DNA from: Streptococcus mitis
GTDB taxonomy: Bacteria; Bacillota; Bacilli; Lactobacillales; Streptococcaceae
Length of the DNA stretch: 48,818 nt
Direction: 5' to 3'
Assembly (NCBI RefSeq): GCF_946190065.1
Contig: NZ_CAMHZD010000018.1
Span: forward strand, 1-48,818
The notes under the pieces were generated by a model. It made no database searches. It worked only from the letters and a program-made list of their open reading frames with translations, and was not told the origin of the DNA. The position numbers were made by a program, and so were the translations under genes. Of the stretch, positions 40,091 through 47,951 are shown piece by piece; position 1 is the stretch's first letter; each line of letters starts with the position of its first letter.

Positions 40091-41323
40091 CTAGGCTGTT
40101 TCTAGGATTGGTTTATCCGTTCCATCGACAGCTTCTTTAGTGATGCGGACCAATTTCACATTTTCCTGACTCGGTACTTCAAACATGACATCTAGCATGG
40201 TTTCTTCGATGATGGAGCGAAGACCACGCGCACCAGTTTTGCGTTCGATGGCCTTATTTGCAATCTCTTGAAGGGCTTCGTCGTCAAATTCCAACTCGAC
40301 ATCATCATAAGATAGCAAGGTTTGGTACTGTTTCACCAGAGCATTTCTTGGCTCTTTCAAGATACGAACCAAGTCATCCACTGTCAATTGCTCAAGAGCA
40401 GCAAAGACAGGCAAGCGTCCAATCAACTCAGGGATAATACCAAATTTTTGAATATCTTCTGCGATGATTTCTTGCATGTAAGAGCTATTTTCATCAATCG
40501 CTTTATTGTTTTGACCAAATCCGATGACTTTTTCACCCAGACGTTGTTTGACAATTTCCTCGATACCATCAAAGGCGCCACCCACGATGAAGAGGATATT
40601 TTTAGTATCCACCTGAATCATCTCTTGTTGTGGATGCTTGCGTCCACCTTGAGGCGGTACGCTAGCGACAGTTCCCTCGATAATCTTGAGAAGGGCTTGT
40701 TGCACCCCTTCACCAGAAACGTCACGTGTGATCGATACGTTCTCACTCTTCTTAGCAATCTTGTCAATTTCATCCACGTAGATAATCCCACGCTCTGCAC
40801 GTTCAATGTTAAAGTCAGCAGCCTGCAAGAGTTTGAGGAGGATATTTTCCACGTCCTCACCCACATAACCAGCCTCAGTAAGAGCAGTCGCATCTGCAAT
40901 AGCAAAAGGCACATTCAAGCTCTTAGCCAAGGTCTGAGCAAGGAATGTTTTCCCTGAACCAGTTGGGCCAATCATCAAGATGTTTGACTTCTGCAAATCC
41001 ACATCTTCTGACTCTTCGCGTGTATCGTGAAAATTAATACGTTTGTAGTGGTTATAAACTGCAACTGCCAAGGCACGCTTGGCACGATCTTGACCGATTA
41101 CATAGTGGTTCAAGATATGGAGAAGTTCGATTGGTTTTGGAACTTCTGACAAGTCTGCCAAGACTTCCTCAGCCAACTCCTCACGGATGATTTCCTGGGC
41201 CAACTCCACACATTCATTACAGATAAAGGCGTTGTTGCCTGCGATTATTTTTTGTACTTCTTCTTGGCTTTTGCCACAAAATGAGCAATAAACCATCATA
41301 TCATTATTCCTAGTTGTAGGCAT
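40091..41323 (-). CDS. clpX: ATP-dependent Clp protease ATPase subunit ClpX
   Basis: 410 residues, the pneumococcal length. The N-terminal C4 zinc-binding domain has CSFCGKS and CNEC. The AAA+ core has Walker A GPTGSGKT, pore loop GYVGEDVE, Walker [10 protein letters not shown] and the ClpP-docking loop IGFGQN. It unfolds substrates for ClpP and acts as a chaperone. GAAGGAA precedes the ATG. The gene follows a small membrane gene and dfr. Confidence 0.97.
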   Translation of the reverse strand: MPTTRNNDMMVYCSFCGKSQEEVQKIIAGNNAFICNECVELAQEIIREELAEEVLADLSEVPKPIELLHILNHYVIGQDRAKRALAVAVYNHYKRINFHDTREESEDVDLQKSNILMIGPTGSGKTFLAQTLAKSLNVPFAIADATALTEAGYVGEDVENILLKLLQAADFNIERAERGIIYVDEIDKIAKKSENVSITRDVSGEGVQQALLKIIEGTVASVPPQGGRKHPQQEMIQVDTKNILFIVGGAFDGIEEIVKQRLGEKVIGFGQNNKAIDENSSYMQEIIAEDIQKFGIIPELIGRLPVFAALEQLTVDDLVRILKEPRNALVKQYQTLLSYDDVELEFDDEALQEIANKAIERKTGARGLRSIIEETMLDVMFEVPSQENVKLVRITKEAVDGTDKPILETA

Positions 41324-41359
41324 GATTTCCTTCCGTTCTATTCTATACTATCATTCTAT

Positions 41360-41530
41360 CTAAAATAAGGTCATGTAAAAGGCATGAACACTATTGACCA
41401 AATTGGTAAAGGCATTTAACCAGAGCAGGACAGAAAGTCCATAACGCTTTTTACGAAAAGCCTGTGCTCCTGCAAGCAAGCAGACCAAACACAGCATGGC
41501 TGTGAAAAAACCAAATATACTACGTTCCAT
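41360..41530 (-). CDS. Small membrane protein of unknown function (56 residues)
   Basis: An ORF missed by length cut-offs, starting [19 protein letters not shown] and ending HAFYMTLF. Two hydrophobic segments (about 4-22 and 31-52) are separated by a basic turn (FRKKRYG). Its ATG shares one base with the dfr stop (TAATG). AAAGGAAG inside dfr serves as RBS, so it is translationally coupled to dfr. A short ORF occupies the same place in pneumococcus, between clpX and dfr, as I recall. The function is unknown. Confidence 0.8.
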   Translation of the reverse strand: MERSIFGFFTAMLCLVCLLAGAQAFRKKRYGLSVLLWLNAFTNLVNSVHAFYMTLF

Positions 41531-42036
41531 TAGACTTCCTTTCTCTTGCGGTATTGGATGGTAAAATCATAAGGATTTTTCTCATCTTTGGCATAGGATT
41601 TGCTTGAAACTGTCTCAAAAAGAGATAAGTCAAACTCCTCAGGGAAATAGGTATCTCCCTCCACCCGAGCATGAATTTGAGTCACAATTACTTCGTCCAA
41701 ATAGGGTTCAAAAGCCTGAAAAATCTGCTTTCCACCAAGAATATAGAGATTCTTTTCTTGAGCCTGATACCAGTCCAAGACAGACTGGACATCATGAAAA
41801 GTAGCAACTCCATCTATCTTTTCTTCCGGGTTACGTGTCAAAATCAAGGTCTCCCGTTTTGGAAGCAAGCGACGTCCCATTCCATCAAAGGTCACACGCC
41901 CCATCAAGATAGCATGATTCAGAGTTGTTTCTTTAAAGTGTTGCAGTTCTGCTGGCAAATGCCAAGGCAGGCGATTGTCCTTACCAATCACACCCTCTTC
42001 ATCCTGGGCCCAAATAGCTACAATTTTCTTAGTCAT
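41530..42036 (-). CDS. dfr: Dihydrofolate reductase with Leu100 (trimethoprim-resistance residue)
   Basis: 168 residues, chromosomal DHFR. It has [12 protein letters not shown], the [10 protein letters not shown] active-site helix with Glu30, [12 protein letters not shown], and YILGGKQIF near residue 100. Codon 100 is CTT (Leu, 41737-41739). Susceptible pneumococcal DHFR has Ile there, and Ile100Leu alone is known to confer trimethoprim resistance. Asp20, His81, Ala92, Gln120 and Phe135 also differ from the susceptible pneumococcal sequence as I remember it and resemble reported resistant mosaic alleles. It reduces dihydrofolate with NADPH. It heads a coupled series with the small membrane gene, clpX and engB. 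Confidence 0.95.
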   Translation of the reverse strand: MTKKIVAIWAQDEEGVIGKDNRLPWHLPAELQHFKETTLNHAILMGRVTFDGMGRRLLPKRETLILTRNPEEKIDGVATFHDVQSVLDWYQAQEKNLYILGGKQIFQAFEPYLDEVIVTQIHARVEGDTYFPEEFDLSLFETVSSKSYAKDEKNPYDFTIQYRKRKEV

Positions 42037-42118
42037 GCTTCCATCCTTTTCACTGATAGTACTATTTTATCAAAAAACTCAAAAAAAGACTGGTTTGGGA
42101 TAGCTTACAAGATAGAAA

Positions 42119-42146
42119 AAATCTGTAAGAAATTTCTTACAGATTT
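42119..42146. terminator. Terminator after dpr
   Basis: A perfect 28-base palindrome (AAATCTGTAAGAAA and its complement) followed by TTTCT on the minus strand, about 20 bp past the dpr stop. Confidence 0.85.
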
Positions 42147-42166
42147 ATATATGTTGCTATTATTTC

Positions 42167-42685
42167 TTACAAACCAGGTGCTTGTCCCAATTCTGCTGCA
42201 AGCATCCAGATTGTTTTATCAGTTTCAGTTTTAGCATCTGCAAAGATACCGTTTGTCACATCGTCACCTTCTTCATCAGTGACATCCAAACCTTTTTGGA
42301 AGAGTTCTGACAAGTAACGGTAGATAGCAAGGACACGTTCCAAGCTTTCTTCAACATTACGGTATTCACCAGCTTCTTCTTCGATTTCACTGTTTTGAAG
42401 GAATTCTGTCAATGTTGAGAATGGGCTACCACCAAGTGTAATCAAGCGTTCGCTGATTTCATCCAATTGACCATCAAGAGCTTCCATATACTCATCCATT
42501 TTTGGATGCCATACAAGGAAACCACGACCACGCATATACCAGTGTACTTGGTGCAAAGCAACGTGAGCTACGTACAAATCAGCAACAGCTTGATTCAATA
42601 CTTCCTTTGTTTTTGCCAATGCTACTGGTGCTGCTTTTGTTAATGATGTTACGTCTTTTACTGCTTCTTTTTTCAATTCTACCAT
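42167..42685 (-). CDS. dpr: Dps-like peroxide resistance protein Dpr
   Basis: 172 residues from the ATG at 42685 (MVELKKEAV), with AGGTAAAG upstream. An ATG six codons earlier has no RBS. Ferritin-like four-helix protein. Ferroxidase ligands are visible in [22 protein letters not shown] and the [15 protein letters not shown] helix. A dodecamer of this family stores iron and removes it from Fenton chemistry, which protects catalase-negative streptococci from their own peroxide. It is a single gene with its own promoter and terminator. Confidence 0.95.
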   Translation of the reverse strand: MVELKKEAVKDVTSLTKAAPVALAKTKEVLNQAVADLYVAHVALHQVHWYMRGRGFLVWHPKMDEYMEALDGQLDEISERLITLGGSPFSTLTEFLQNSEIEEEAGEYRNVEESLERVLAIYRYLSELFQKGLDVTDEEGDDVTNGIFADAKTETDKTIWMLAAELGQAPGL

Positions 42686-42736
42686 TTTCTTTACCTCATT
42701 CATTATTTTTTGTAACCACTTCTTAATGATTACTAT

Positions 42737-42768
42737 CTTAGTATACTACTAAGAAAAACCAATAGCAA
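42737..42768 (-). promoter_or_regulatory. dpr promoter with palindrome over the -10
   Basis: Minus-strand -35 TTGCTA (42763-42768), 17-bp spacer and -10 TATACT (42740-42745). An inverted repeat CTTAGTA-GTA-TACTAAG (42737-42753) covers the -10, a candidate repressor site. The regulator is not identifiable from the sequence. Confidence 0.6.
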
Positions 42769-42869
42769 GCCAAAAGACTCACATGAGAAAAGTTGCAATA
42801 GACTGATAATTTAAGAATTATTTGAATGAAACCCAGTCACTTTCAAACTCTCTTAACAGAGATAAAATA

Positions 42870-42905
42870 AAGAAAAGAGCATACAATTTGTAGGCTCTCT
42901 TCTCA
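42870..42905 (-). terminator. Terminator after lytC
   Basis: A ten-bp outer stem (AGAAGAGAGC with GCTCTTTTCT) plus an inner TACAA/TTGTA, followed by TTTATTTT on the minus strand. Confidence 0.8.
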
Positions 42906-42915
42906 GTTTTACAGA

Positions 42916-44490
42916 TTAATACCAGACGCTGACATCCACACGTCCTCGAATCCCTTTAAGAATGTCAGATGAAGTATATTGCCATCCTTTTTCTCCTGAA
43001 TAATGAGGATTATTCCAATCAAGCGCATCCGTATAGGCTGCAACCCAGTTTACATGTTGTAAAATATTTGGATGATTCAAACGAGTTTGTAAAAGTTGAC
43101 GATAGCTATAAACTTTCACATTTTGATAACCTGCTTTTTTCATGGTTTCCATATACTTATTGATGATTTTAACCCAAGTGTCTGTATCTGATGGAGCTTT
43201 CTTAGATTTATTTTCATATTCCCAGTTTTCAACATCATAGTAAATTGGATAAGACAGGTTCATCTTGTATTTCTTCAAGAGTTCAATAGTCTGTTTAGCA
43301 TCATTCTCAGCATCTGTTTCATTTTCTGCATAGGTATACAGATAGACACCATAAGGAATGCCTAGTCGATTAAATTCTTGAATATTATAAGCCAATTCCT
43401 TATCTTCTACACCGCTATATCCCAAACGAACAATAACGCCATCAACCCCATTTTCCTGAATAACCTTTTTCCAATCACTAATGCGGCCATTATGCTCACT
43501 GACATCAATAACCTTCTTAGCACGGTCAGTTCCGACCTGTTCTTCACGATGGTTAAAGAAATAACGGTGTCCGTTTCGATAAACCCAACCAACATTCAAG
43601 GCTTTCTTTTCTTTCAGTTCCCCTGAATCGGCAAAAGTATAACGAGTATCGTCCATGATTAGCTCACCTGTTGCCATAGCACCACTTTCAGTAAGATAGT
43701 AGTTTCCATGCCACTCGTCTTGAGCCATGTATCCCCACTTCTTAAAATAATACCACTTTCCATCAATCTTTTGCCACTGTTCATTAGCATAAGAACCATC
43801 TGCCTTAAGATAGAACCAACTCTTATAATGATTATCATAAAGCCATTCGTTTTGCATCATAGCACCTTAATCATTCAAGAAATAATCTCCTTGCCACTGA
43901 CTTTTAGCCATATAGCCCCACTTCTTGAAATAGTACCATTTGCCATTGATTTTCTGCCATTCTTGTTCTGCATAAGAACCATCTGCCTTGAGATAGAACC
44001 AGCTCTTATAATTGTTATCATAAACCCATTCATTTTTAGCCATGTAACCACCCGCTTTTAGGTAATAATTTCCATGCCATTCTTTTTGGGCATAACGACC
44101 ATCTGCTTTTATATAGAACCAGCTATTATGGCTAGTATCAAAAATCCACTCACTCTTAGCTTTTGAACCATCTGCTTTTACATAGAAGTCACCCTCCCAG
44201 TGTGCTGATGTTGAATTTGGTTTACTTTCTTCTTTCTGACTACTAGCTCGCGTCTCTTTGACTGCTTCCTTTTTCTCTGAACGCTGACTAGAAGAAGTCT
44301 CAACTTTTTTCTCTTCTTTTTGACTTGCAGTTGTTTCTGATTTCTTTTCTTCTACCTTGCTAGAAGAAGCTTGCACACTGCTTTCTTCCGAAGAGGCTTT
44401 CACTTCAGCTTCATTTGCAGCTACTTGATTGACTGCTAATCCAAGCAAAAAGGCACCTGCTAATCCAATTTTCCCAATCTTTGTTTTCAA
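42916..44490 (-). pseudogene. lytC: lytC, choline-binding GH25 lysozyme, interrupted by an in-frame ochre stop
   Basis: Full frame of 524 codons from a TTG at 44490, with GAGGAGG five bases upstream. A signal peptide (KIGKIGLAGAFLLGLAVN, ending VAANE) and a Ser/Glu/Lys linker are followed by choline-binding repeats (KSWFYLKADGSYA, GKWYYFKKWGYMA). At 43867-43869 TAA interrupts the same frame: ...DYFLND, stop, GAMMQNEW. Pneumococcal LytC as I recall has Gln here, so one CAA to TAA change explains it. Downstream the frame is intact through more repeats and the GH25 domain, with VIDVSEHNG and YYDVENWEY holding the expected acidic residues. The truncated product would bind choline but cannot cut peptidoglycan. 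A restart at the ATG at 43860 would lack a signal peptide. LytC normally acts in autolysis and fratricide. Confidence 0.9.
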
Positions 44491-44504
44491 TCTTTCCTCC
44501 TCTA

Positions 44505-44538
44505 CAAAAAATGGAACAGACATCTGAATGCTGTTCCA
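44505..44538 (-). terminator. Terminator of tpiA
   Basis: An eight-bp stem TGGAACAG (44531-44538 on the minus strand) with CTGTTCCA, an 11-nt loop, then T6. The loop contains an ATG (44523) in frame with lytC, which is therefore unlikely to be its start. Confidence 0.85.
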
Positions 44539-44560
44539 CCTAGCTTTTGCTACTTACTAA

Positions 44561-45319
44561 TTATTTTACAAAGTCAAGCAATGCCAAGAAGCTTTCAGCT
44601 TCAAGTGACGCACCACCAACAAGGGCACCGTCAACGTCTGGGCAAGCCATGTATGAAGCAACGTTTTCAGGTTTAACAGAACCACCGTATTGAACACGAA
44701 CTTTGTCTGCAACTTCTTGACCGAAGTCAGCAGCTACAACGTCACGAACAACTTTACACATTTTTTGTGCATCGTCTTGAGAAGCTGATTTACCAGTACC
44801 GATAGCCCAGATTGGCTCGTAAGCAATAACTGATGCAGCAACTTGTTCAGCAGTCAATCCAGCCAATGCAGCAGATACTTGAGCACCTACAAATTCAGCA
44901 GCTTTACCAGCTTCATAAGTTTCAAGTGACTCACCACAACAGATGATTGGAAGCATACCGTTTGCAAAGATTGCTTTAGCTTTTTTGTTGATATCTTCGT
45001 CAGTTTCATGGAAGTAGTCACGGCGTTCTGAGTGACCGATAACAACGTAGTCAGTACCGATTTCTTTCAAAACTTGTGGGCTTGTTTCACCAGTGAAGGC
45101 ACCTGCATTTTCAAAGTAGCAGTTTTGAGCAGCAACCTTAAGGTTTGAACCTTTTGCAGCAGCAAGAACAGTTGTCAAATCAAGAGCTGGAGCTGCGATA
45201 CCTGCTTCAACAAGATCTGATGAAGGAAGTTTTGATGCAACTGCTTCAACGAATGCTTTAGCTTCTTCTGGATTTTTGTTCATTTTCCAGTTACCAGCGA
45301 TAAATGGTTTACGTGACAT
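44561..45319 (-). CDS. tpiA: Triosephosphate isomerase
   Basis: 252 residues from the ATG at 45319, with AGAGGT seven bases upstream. Active-site residues: Lys in GNWKMN, His in VIGHSERR, Glu in [11 protein letters not shown], and phosphate-binding YGGSVKPEN. It interconverts dihydroxyacetone phosphate and glyceraldehyde-3-phosphate in glycolysis. Single gene with its own promoter and terminator. Confidence 0.98.
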   Translation of the reverse strand: MSRKPFIAGNWKMNKNPEEAKAFVEAVASKLPSSDLVEAGIAAPALDLTTVLAAAKGSNLKVAAQNCYFENAGAFTGETSPQVLKEIGTDYVVIGHSERRDYFHETDEDINKKAKAIFANGMLPIICCGESLETYEAGKAAEFVGAQVSAALAGLTAEQVAASVIAYEPIWAIGTGKSASQDDAQKMCKVVRDVVAADFGQEVADKVRVQYGGSVKPENVASYMACPDVDGALVGGASLEAESFLALLDFVK

Positions 45320-45354
45320 TTCACATACCTCTTTTTTCAATTTATTTTCTATTT

Positions 45355-45383
45355 ATTTTATCACAATTAGACACAGCTTGCAA
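45355..45383 (-). promoter_or_regulatory. tpiA promoter
   Basis: Minus-strand -35 TTGCAA (45378-45383), 17-bp spacer and extended -10 TGATAAAAT (TAAAAT at 45355-45360), about 36 bp before the ATG. Confidence 0.7.
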
Positions 45384-45416
45384 ATCTTACTCGGATTTCA
45401 AGATTGCTTACATGGA

Positions 45417-46094
45417 TTAATCCTTCCATAGATCCATGGCATTTCGGAAATCTGCAGATACCTGTGTCAACTGAGGATTGCTTGCTTCTCTCTCTACCCG
45501 TTTAGCCTCGATTTGAGCCACACTTTTGATACCTTCATGGCGCCAATTTCTCAAAATCGCCTGAATGTACTTCCAGTTTGGTTTTCCATTCAAAACAGCT
45601 TCACGAAGAGCTTCTTTAATCAAGTCAGCACTAGTTCCATCTTCCTTTAGCGTCTTGGTCAAATCCTCAATCTCAAAAGGGGTCAATAAGCGCCCCAACT
45701 CCTGCTGGAAGGTTTCCACCAAATCCTTGAGCTGATTTTGAGGTGTCAACTGGTCTGAACTTGAATGAGCAACTCCAAGCAAGTCATCCAAACGTTCCAA
45801 AGCCAAACTAGCATCAAAAAGCAATTCAATTTCACCATTCAATTCAATCGTTCGATACTGAAGCAGTCCCCTTTCCGTCAGATTGGAAATGGCCTGGTTG
45901 ACATCTGAAATTTCCTTGCCAATCCTTTCAGCAATCTGGCTTGGCGACATTTCTTCTAAGCCTGTCGTATTTTGCAAATAGAAAAATTGCCAGACCAGAA
46001 AATCGTCGCTAGAAGGAAAGAGTTCCTTAAAATGCAAGAGCAGGGCACTCGGTAAAACCAAGTTCCCTGATTTAAAAGCGTCTAAATATGTCAT
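45417..46094 (-). CDS. dnaD: DnaD-like replication initiation protein
   Basis: 225 residues. The N-terminal winged-helix domain includes MSPSQIAERIGKEISDVNQA and LTERGLLQYR. The C-terminal DnaB/DnaD domain includes LTPFEIEDL and the conserved YIQAILRNWRHEGI. In Firmicutes DnaD helps load the helicase at origins and stalled forks. It starts eight bp after metA, with its RBS (AGAGGA) overlapping the metA stop region, so they share a transcript. Confidence 0.92.
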   Translation of the reverse strand: MTYLDAFKSGNLVLPSALLLHFKELFPSSDDFLVWQFFYLQNTTGLEEMSPSQIAERIGKEISDVNQAISNLTERGLLQYRTIELNGEIELLFDASLALERLDDLLGVAHSSSDQLTPQNQLKDLVETFQQELGRLLTPFEIEDLTKTLKEDGTSADLIKEALREAVLNGKPNWKYIQAILRNWRHEGIKSVAQIEAKRVEREASNPQLTQVSADFRNAMDLWKD

Positions 46095-46102
46095 AATTCC
46101 TC

Positions 46103-47047
46103 TTATAAATACCCAAATGCGGATGCATCATCTTCTATTTTTCTCCAGTCAAAAGGGGTTTCCTGATAGACCGCATAATTCACCCAGTTACTGAAAAAGA
46201 GGGCTGCTGATGAAGACCAACACAAACAAGGGGTCTGATTAACATCATTATCCTTAAAGTAATTTTCTGGAACATGAGGATCTAAACCTGCATCACGATC
46301 CCTAAAATACTCTTTTGCCAAGGTATCACGGTCATATTCCAAATGCCCAAAACTATAAATTTCTCGTAAATCCCGACTGGCCAAAATCGAAACCCCAACC
46401 TGCGGGCCCTCTGATAAAATCTCAAGATTGGTTTTATTTAAGACCTCTTCCTTAGAAATCTCCGTATGCCGAGAATGAGGGGATACGTAGCTATCGTCAA
46501 ATCCTCTAAAGAGAAGATGACCTTCCTTTAAAGTGTCCTGAGGATAGATACCCGATAACTTACTGTCCATCTGGTGTTTTTCCACTCCATAGCGAAGATA
46601 AAGTCCAGCCTGAGCTCCCCAACAGATATGAAGCGTCGAATAGACATGAGTCTTTGACCACTCAATTACCTGACTGAATTCCTCCCAATAGTCCACTTCC
46701 TCAAATGGTAAATGCTCAACCGGAGCACCCGTGATAATCATCCCGTCAAAATACTCGTCCTTGACTTCAGGAAAAGTTTTGTAGAAAGTCTCCATGTGTT
46801 CTGAACGAGTAGTCTTAGAGCGATGGCTCTCCATATAGAGAAAATCAATATCCAGTTGCAGGGGTGTATTAGCCAAATGGCGCAACAACTGGGTCTCTGT
46901 CACCATTTTCTTGGGCATAAGATTTAAAATCAAAATCTTCAAGGGACGGATATCTTGGTGGGCAGCACGTTGATCATCCATGACAAAGATATTCTCTGTC
47001 CGTAAAATCTCAACGGCTGGTAGTTTCTTATCAATTCGAATCGGCAT
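46103..47047 (-). CDS. metA: Homoserine O-acetyltransferase (MetA family)
   Basis: 314 residues, full length. The catalytic Cys is residue 142 (HICWGAQAG). The His/Glu pair lies in SFGHLEYD. Residue 111 is Glu ([11 protein letters not shown]). In MetA enzymes Glu111 is known to favour acetyl-CoA and Gly succinyl-CoA, so acetyl transfer is expected although the family is often labelled succinyltransferase. First step of methionine synthesis from homoserine. It is followed by dnaD. The promoter has a MET-box-like palindrome. Confidence 0.94.
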   Translation of the reverse strand: MPIRIDKKLPAVEILRTENIFVMDDQRAAHQDIRPLKILILNLMPKKMVTETQLLRHLANTPLQLDIDFLYMESHRSKTTRSEHMETFYKTFPEVKDEYFDGMIITGAPVEHLPFEEVDYWEEFSQVIEWSKTHVYSTLHICWGAQAGLYLRYGVEKHQMDSKLSGIYPQDTLKEGHLLFRGFDDSYVSPHSRHTEISKEEVLNKTNLEILSEGPQVGVSILASRDLREIYSFGHLEYDRDTLAKEYFRDRDAGLDPHVPENYFKDNDVNQTPCLCWSSSAALFFSNWVNYAVYQETPFDWRKIEDDASAFGYL

Positions 47048-47121
47048 AACCCTCTCCTAACTGTACTTTTCAGGAATCATTGCATATGTTTGAAGCTAAA
47101 ACTCAAACACTTAGTCCTTTT

Positions 47122-47155
47122 ATTATACTGCAAGAAGATATAGTTTTCAATTATA
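47122..47155 (-). promoter_or_regulatory. metA promoter with MET-box-like operator
   Basis: Minus-strand -35 TTGAAA (47145-47150), 17-bp spacer and perfect -10 TATAAT (47122-47127). The imperfect palindrome TATAGTTTTCAATTATA (47139-47155) covers the -35. A weaker TATAGTT half-repeat lies at 47173-47189. These resemble the streptococcal MtaR/MetR box as I recall it. Confidence 0.65.
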
Positions 47156-47202
47156 GTTTTTCTCTAACTAGCTATAGTTTATTTTTATAGCCTAATGTAG
47201 AG

Positions 47203-47225
47203 AAAACAGCCCTAGGGACTGTTTT
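47203..47225 (-). terminator. Terminator after apt
   Basis: AAAACAG/CTGTTTT plus an inner CCCTAGGG (one bulged T), just after the apt stop. Only a short T-run follows. Confidence 0.7.
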
Positions 47226-47228
47226 TCA

Positions 47229-47741
47229 TTAATAATGCATCAAAACTTTGTAATCGTAGTCACCGATTTTTTCACGGCCGTTCAATTCATCCAATTCAAC
47301 AAGGAAGGCACAACCTGCCACAACACCACCAAGTTTTTCAATCATCTCGATGGTTGCCTTAACCGTTCCACCTGTCGCCAAGAGGTCATCTACGATAAGA
47401 ACACGCTGACCTGGCTTGATGGCATCCGCGTGCATAGTCAAGGTATCAACACCGTATTCTTTTTCATAGTCAGCAGAAATGACTTCACGTGGCAATTTCC
47501 CTGGCTTACGAACAGGAGCAAAACCAATTCCCAACTCAAAGGCAACAGGACAGCCCACGATAAATCCACGAGCCTCAGGACCTACAATCATATCAATTTT
47601 CTTGTCAGTAGCATACTGAACGATTTCACGAACAGCGTAGCTATAAGCATTTCCATCAGCCATCAATGGACTGATATCGCGGAAAGTAATACCTTCCTTT
47701 GGATAATTTTCAATTGTTGCAATGTAATCTTTTAAATTCAT
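47229..47741 (-). CDS. apt: Adenine phosphoribosyltransferase
   Basis: 170 residues. PRPP-binding [13 protein letters not shown] (about 117-129), N-terminal [15 protein letters not shown] and the GPEARGFI loop are all in place. It salvages adenine to AMP. Single gene. The RBS is weak (AAAGAAAGAAAAAG). The open frame on the opposite strand is its shadow. Confidence 0.97.
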   Translation of the reverse strand: MNLKDYIATIENYPKEGITFRDISPLMADGNAYSYAVREIVQYATDKKIDMIVGPEARGFIVGCPVAFELGIGFAPVRKPGKLPREVISADYEKEYGVDTLTMHADAIKPGQRVLIVDDLLATGGTVKATIEMIEKLGGVVAGCAFLVELDELNGREKIGDYDYKVLMHY

Positions 47742-47773
47742 CTTTTTCTTTCTTTCAAAGTTTTTTACTCTCT

Positions 47774-47782
47774 ATTATACCA
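47774..47782 (-). promoter_or_regulatory. Extended -10 of apt
   Basis: TGGTATAAT on the minus strand (TATAAT at 47774-47779), about 33 bp before the ATG. The -35 is poor. Confidence 0.6.
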
Positions 47783-47871
47783 TATTTTCTCCAAAAGAAG
47801 AAAGTATAACCATTATTTCCTAACTGAGATTCTGATTTCGATGTTCACTCTGTACTCCCAGTGAAAACAGC

Positions 47872-47906
47872 AAAAAAGCTGATGAATCATTCGATTCATC
47901 AGCTTT
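47872..47906 (-). terminator. Terminator of the right-edge LPXTG gene
   Basis: A perfect 14-bp stem (AAAGCTGATGAATC with GATTCATCAGCTTT) with a 4-nt loop, followed by T-rich sequence on the minus strand. Confidence 0.9.
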
Positions 47907-47951
47907 AGGGATGATATGTTCATTACAAACAAATCATATCAATTAGAAAGC

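Noticed and set aside
40322-40957. 211-residue plus-strand ORF opposite clpX
   Set aside because: Antisense shadow of a conserved gene.
44491-44523. lytC start at the ATG at 44523
   Set aside because: It lies in the tpiA terminator loop and has no RBS; TTG at 44490 has GAGGAGG.
47235-47735. 166-residue plus-strand ORF opposite apt
   Set aside because: Antisense shadow; apt has full family motifs on the minus strand.
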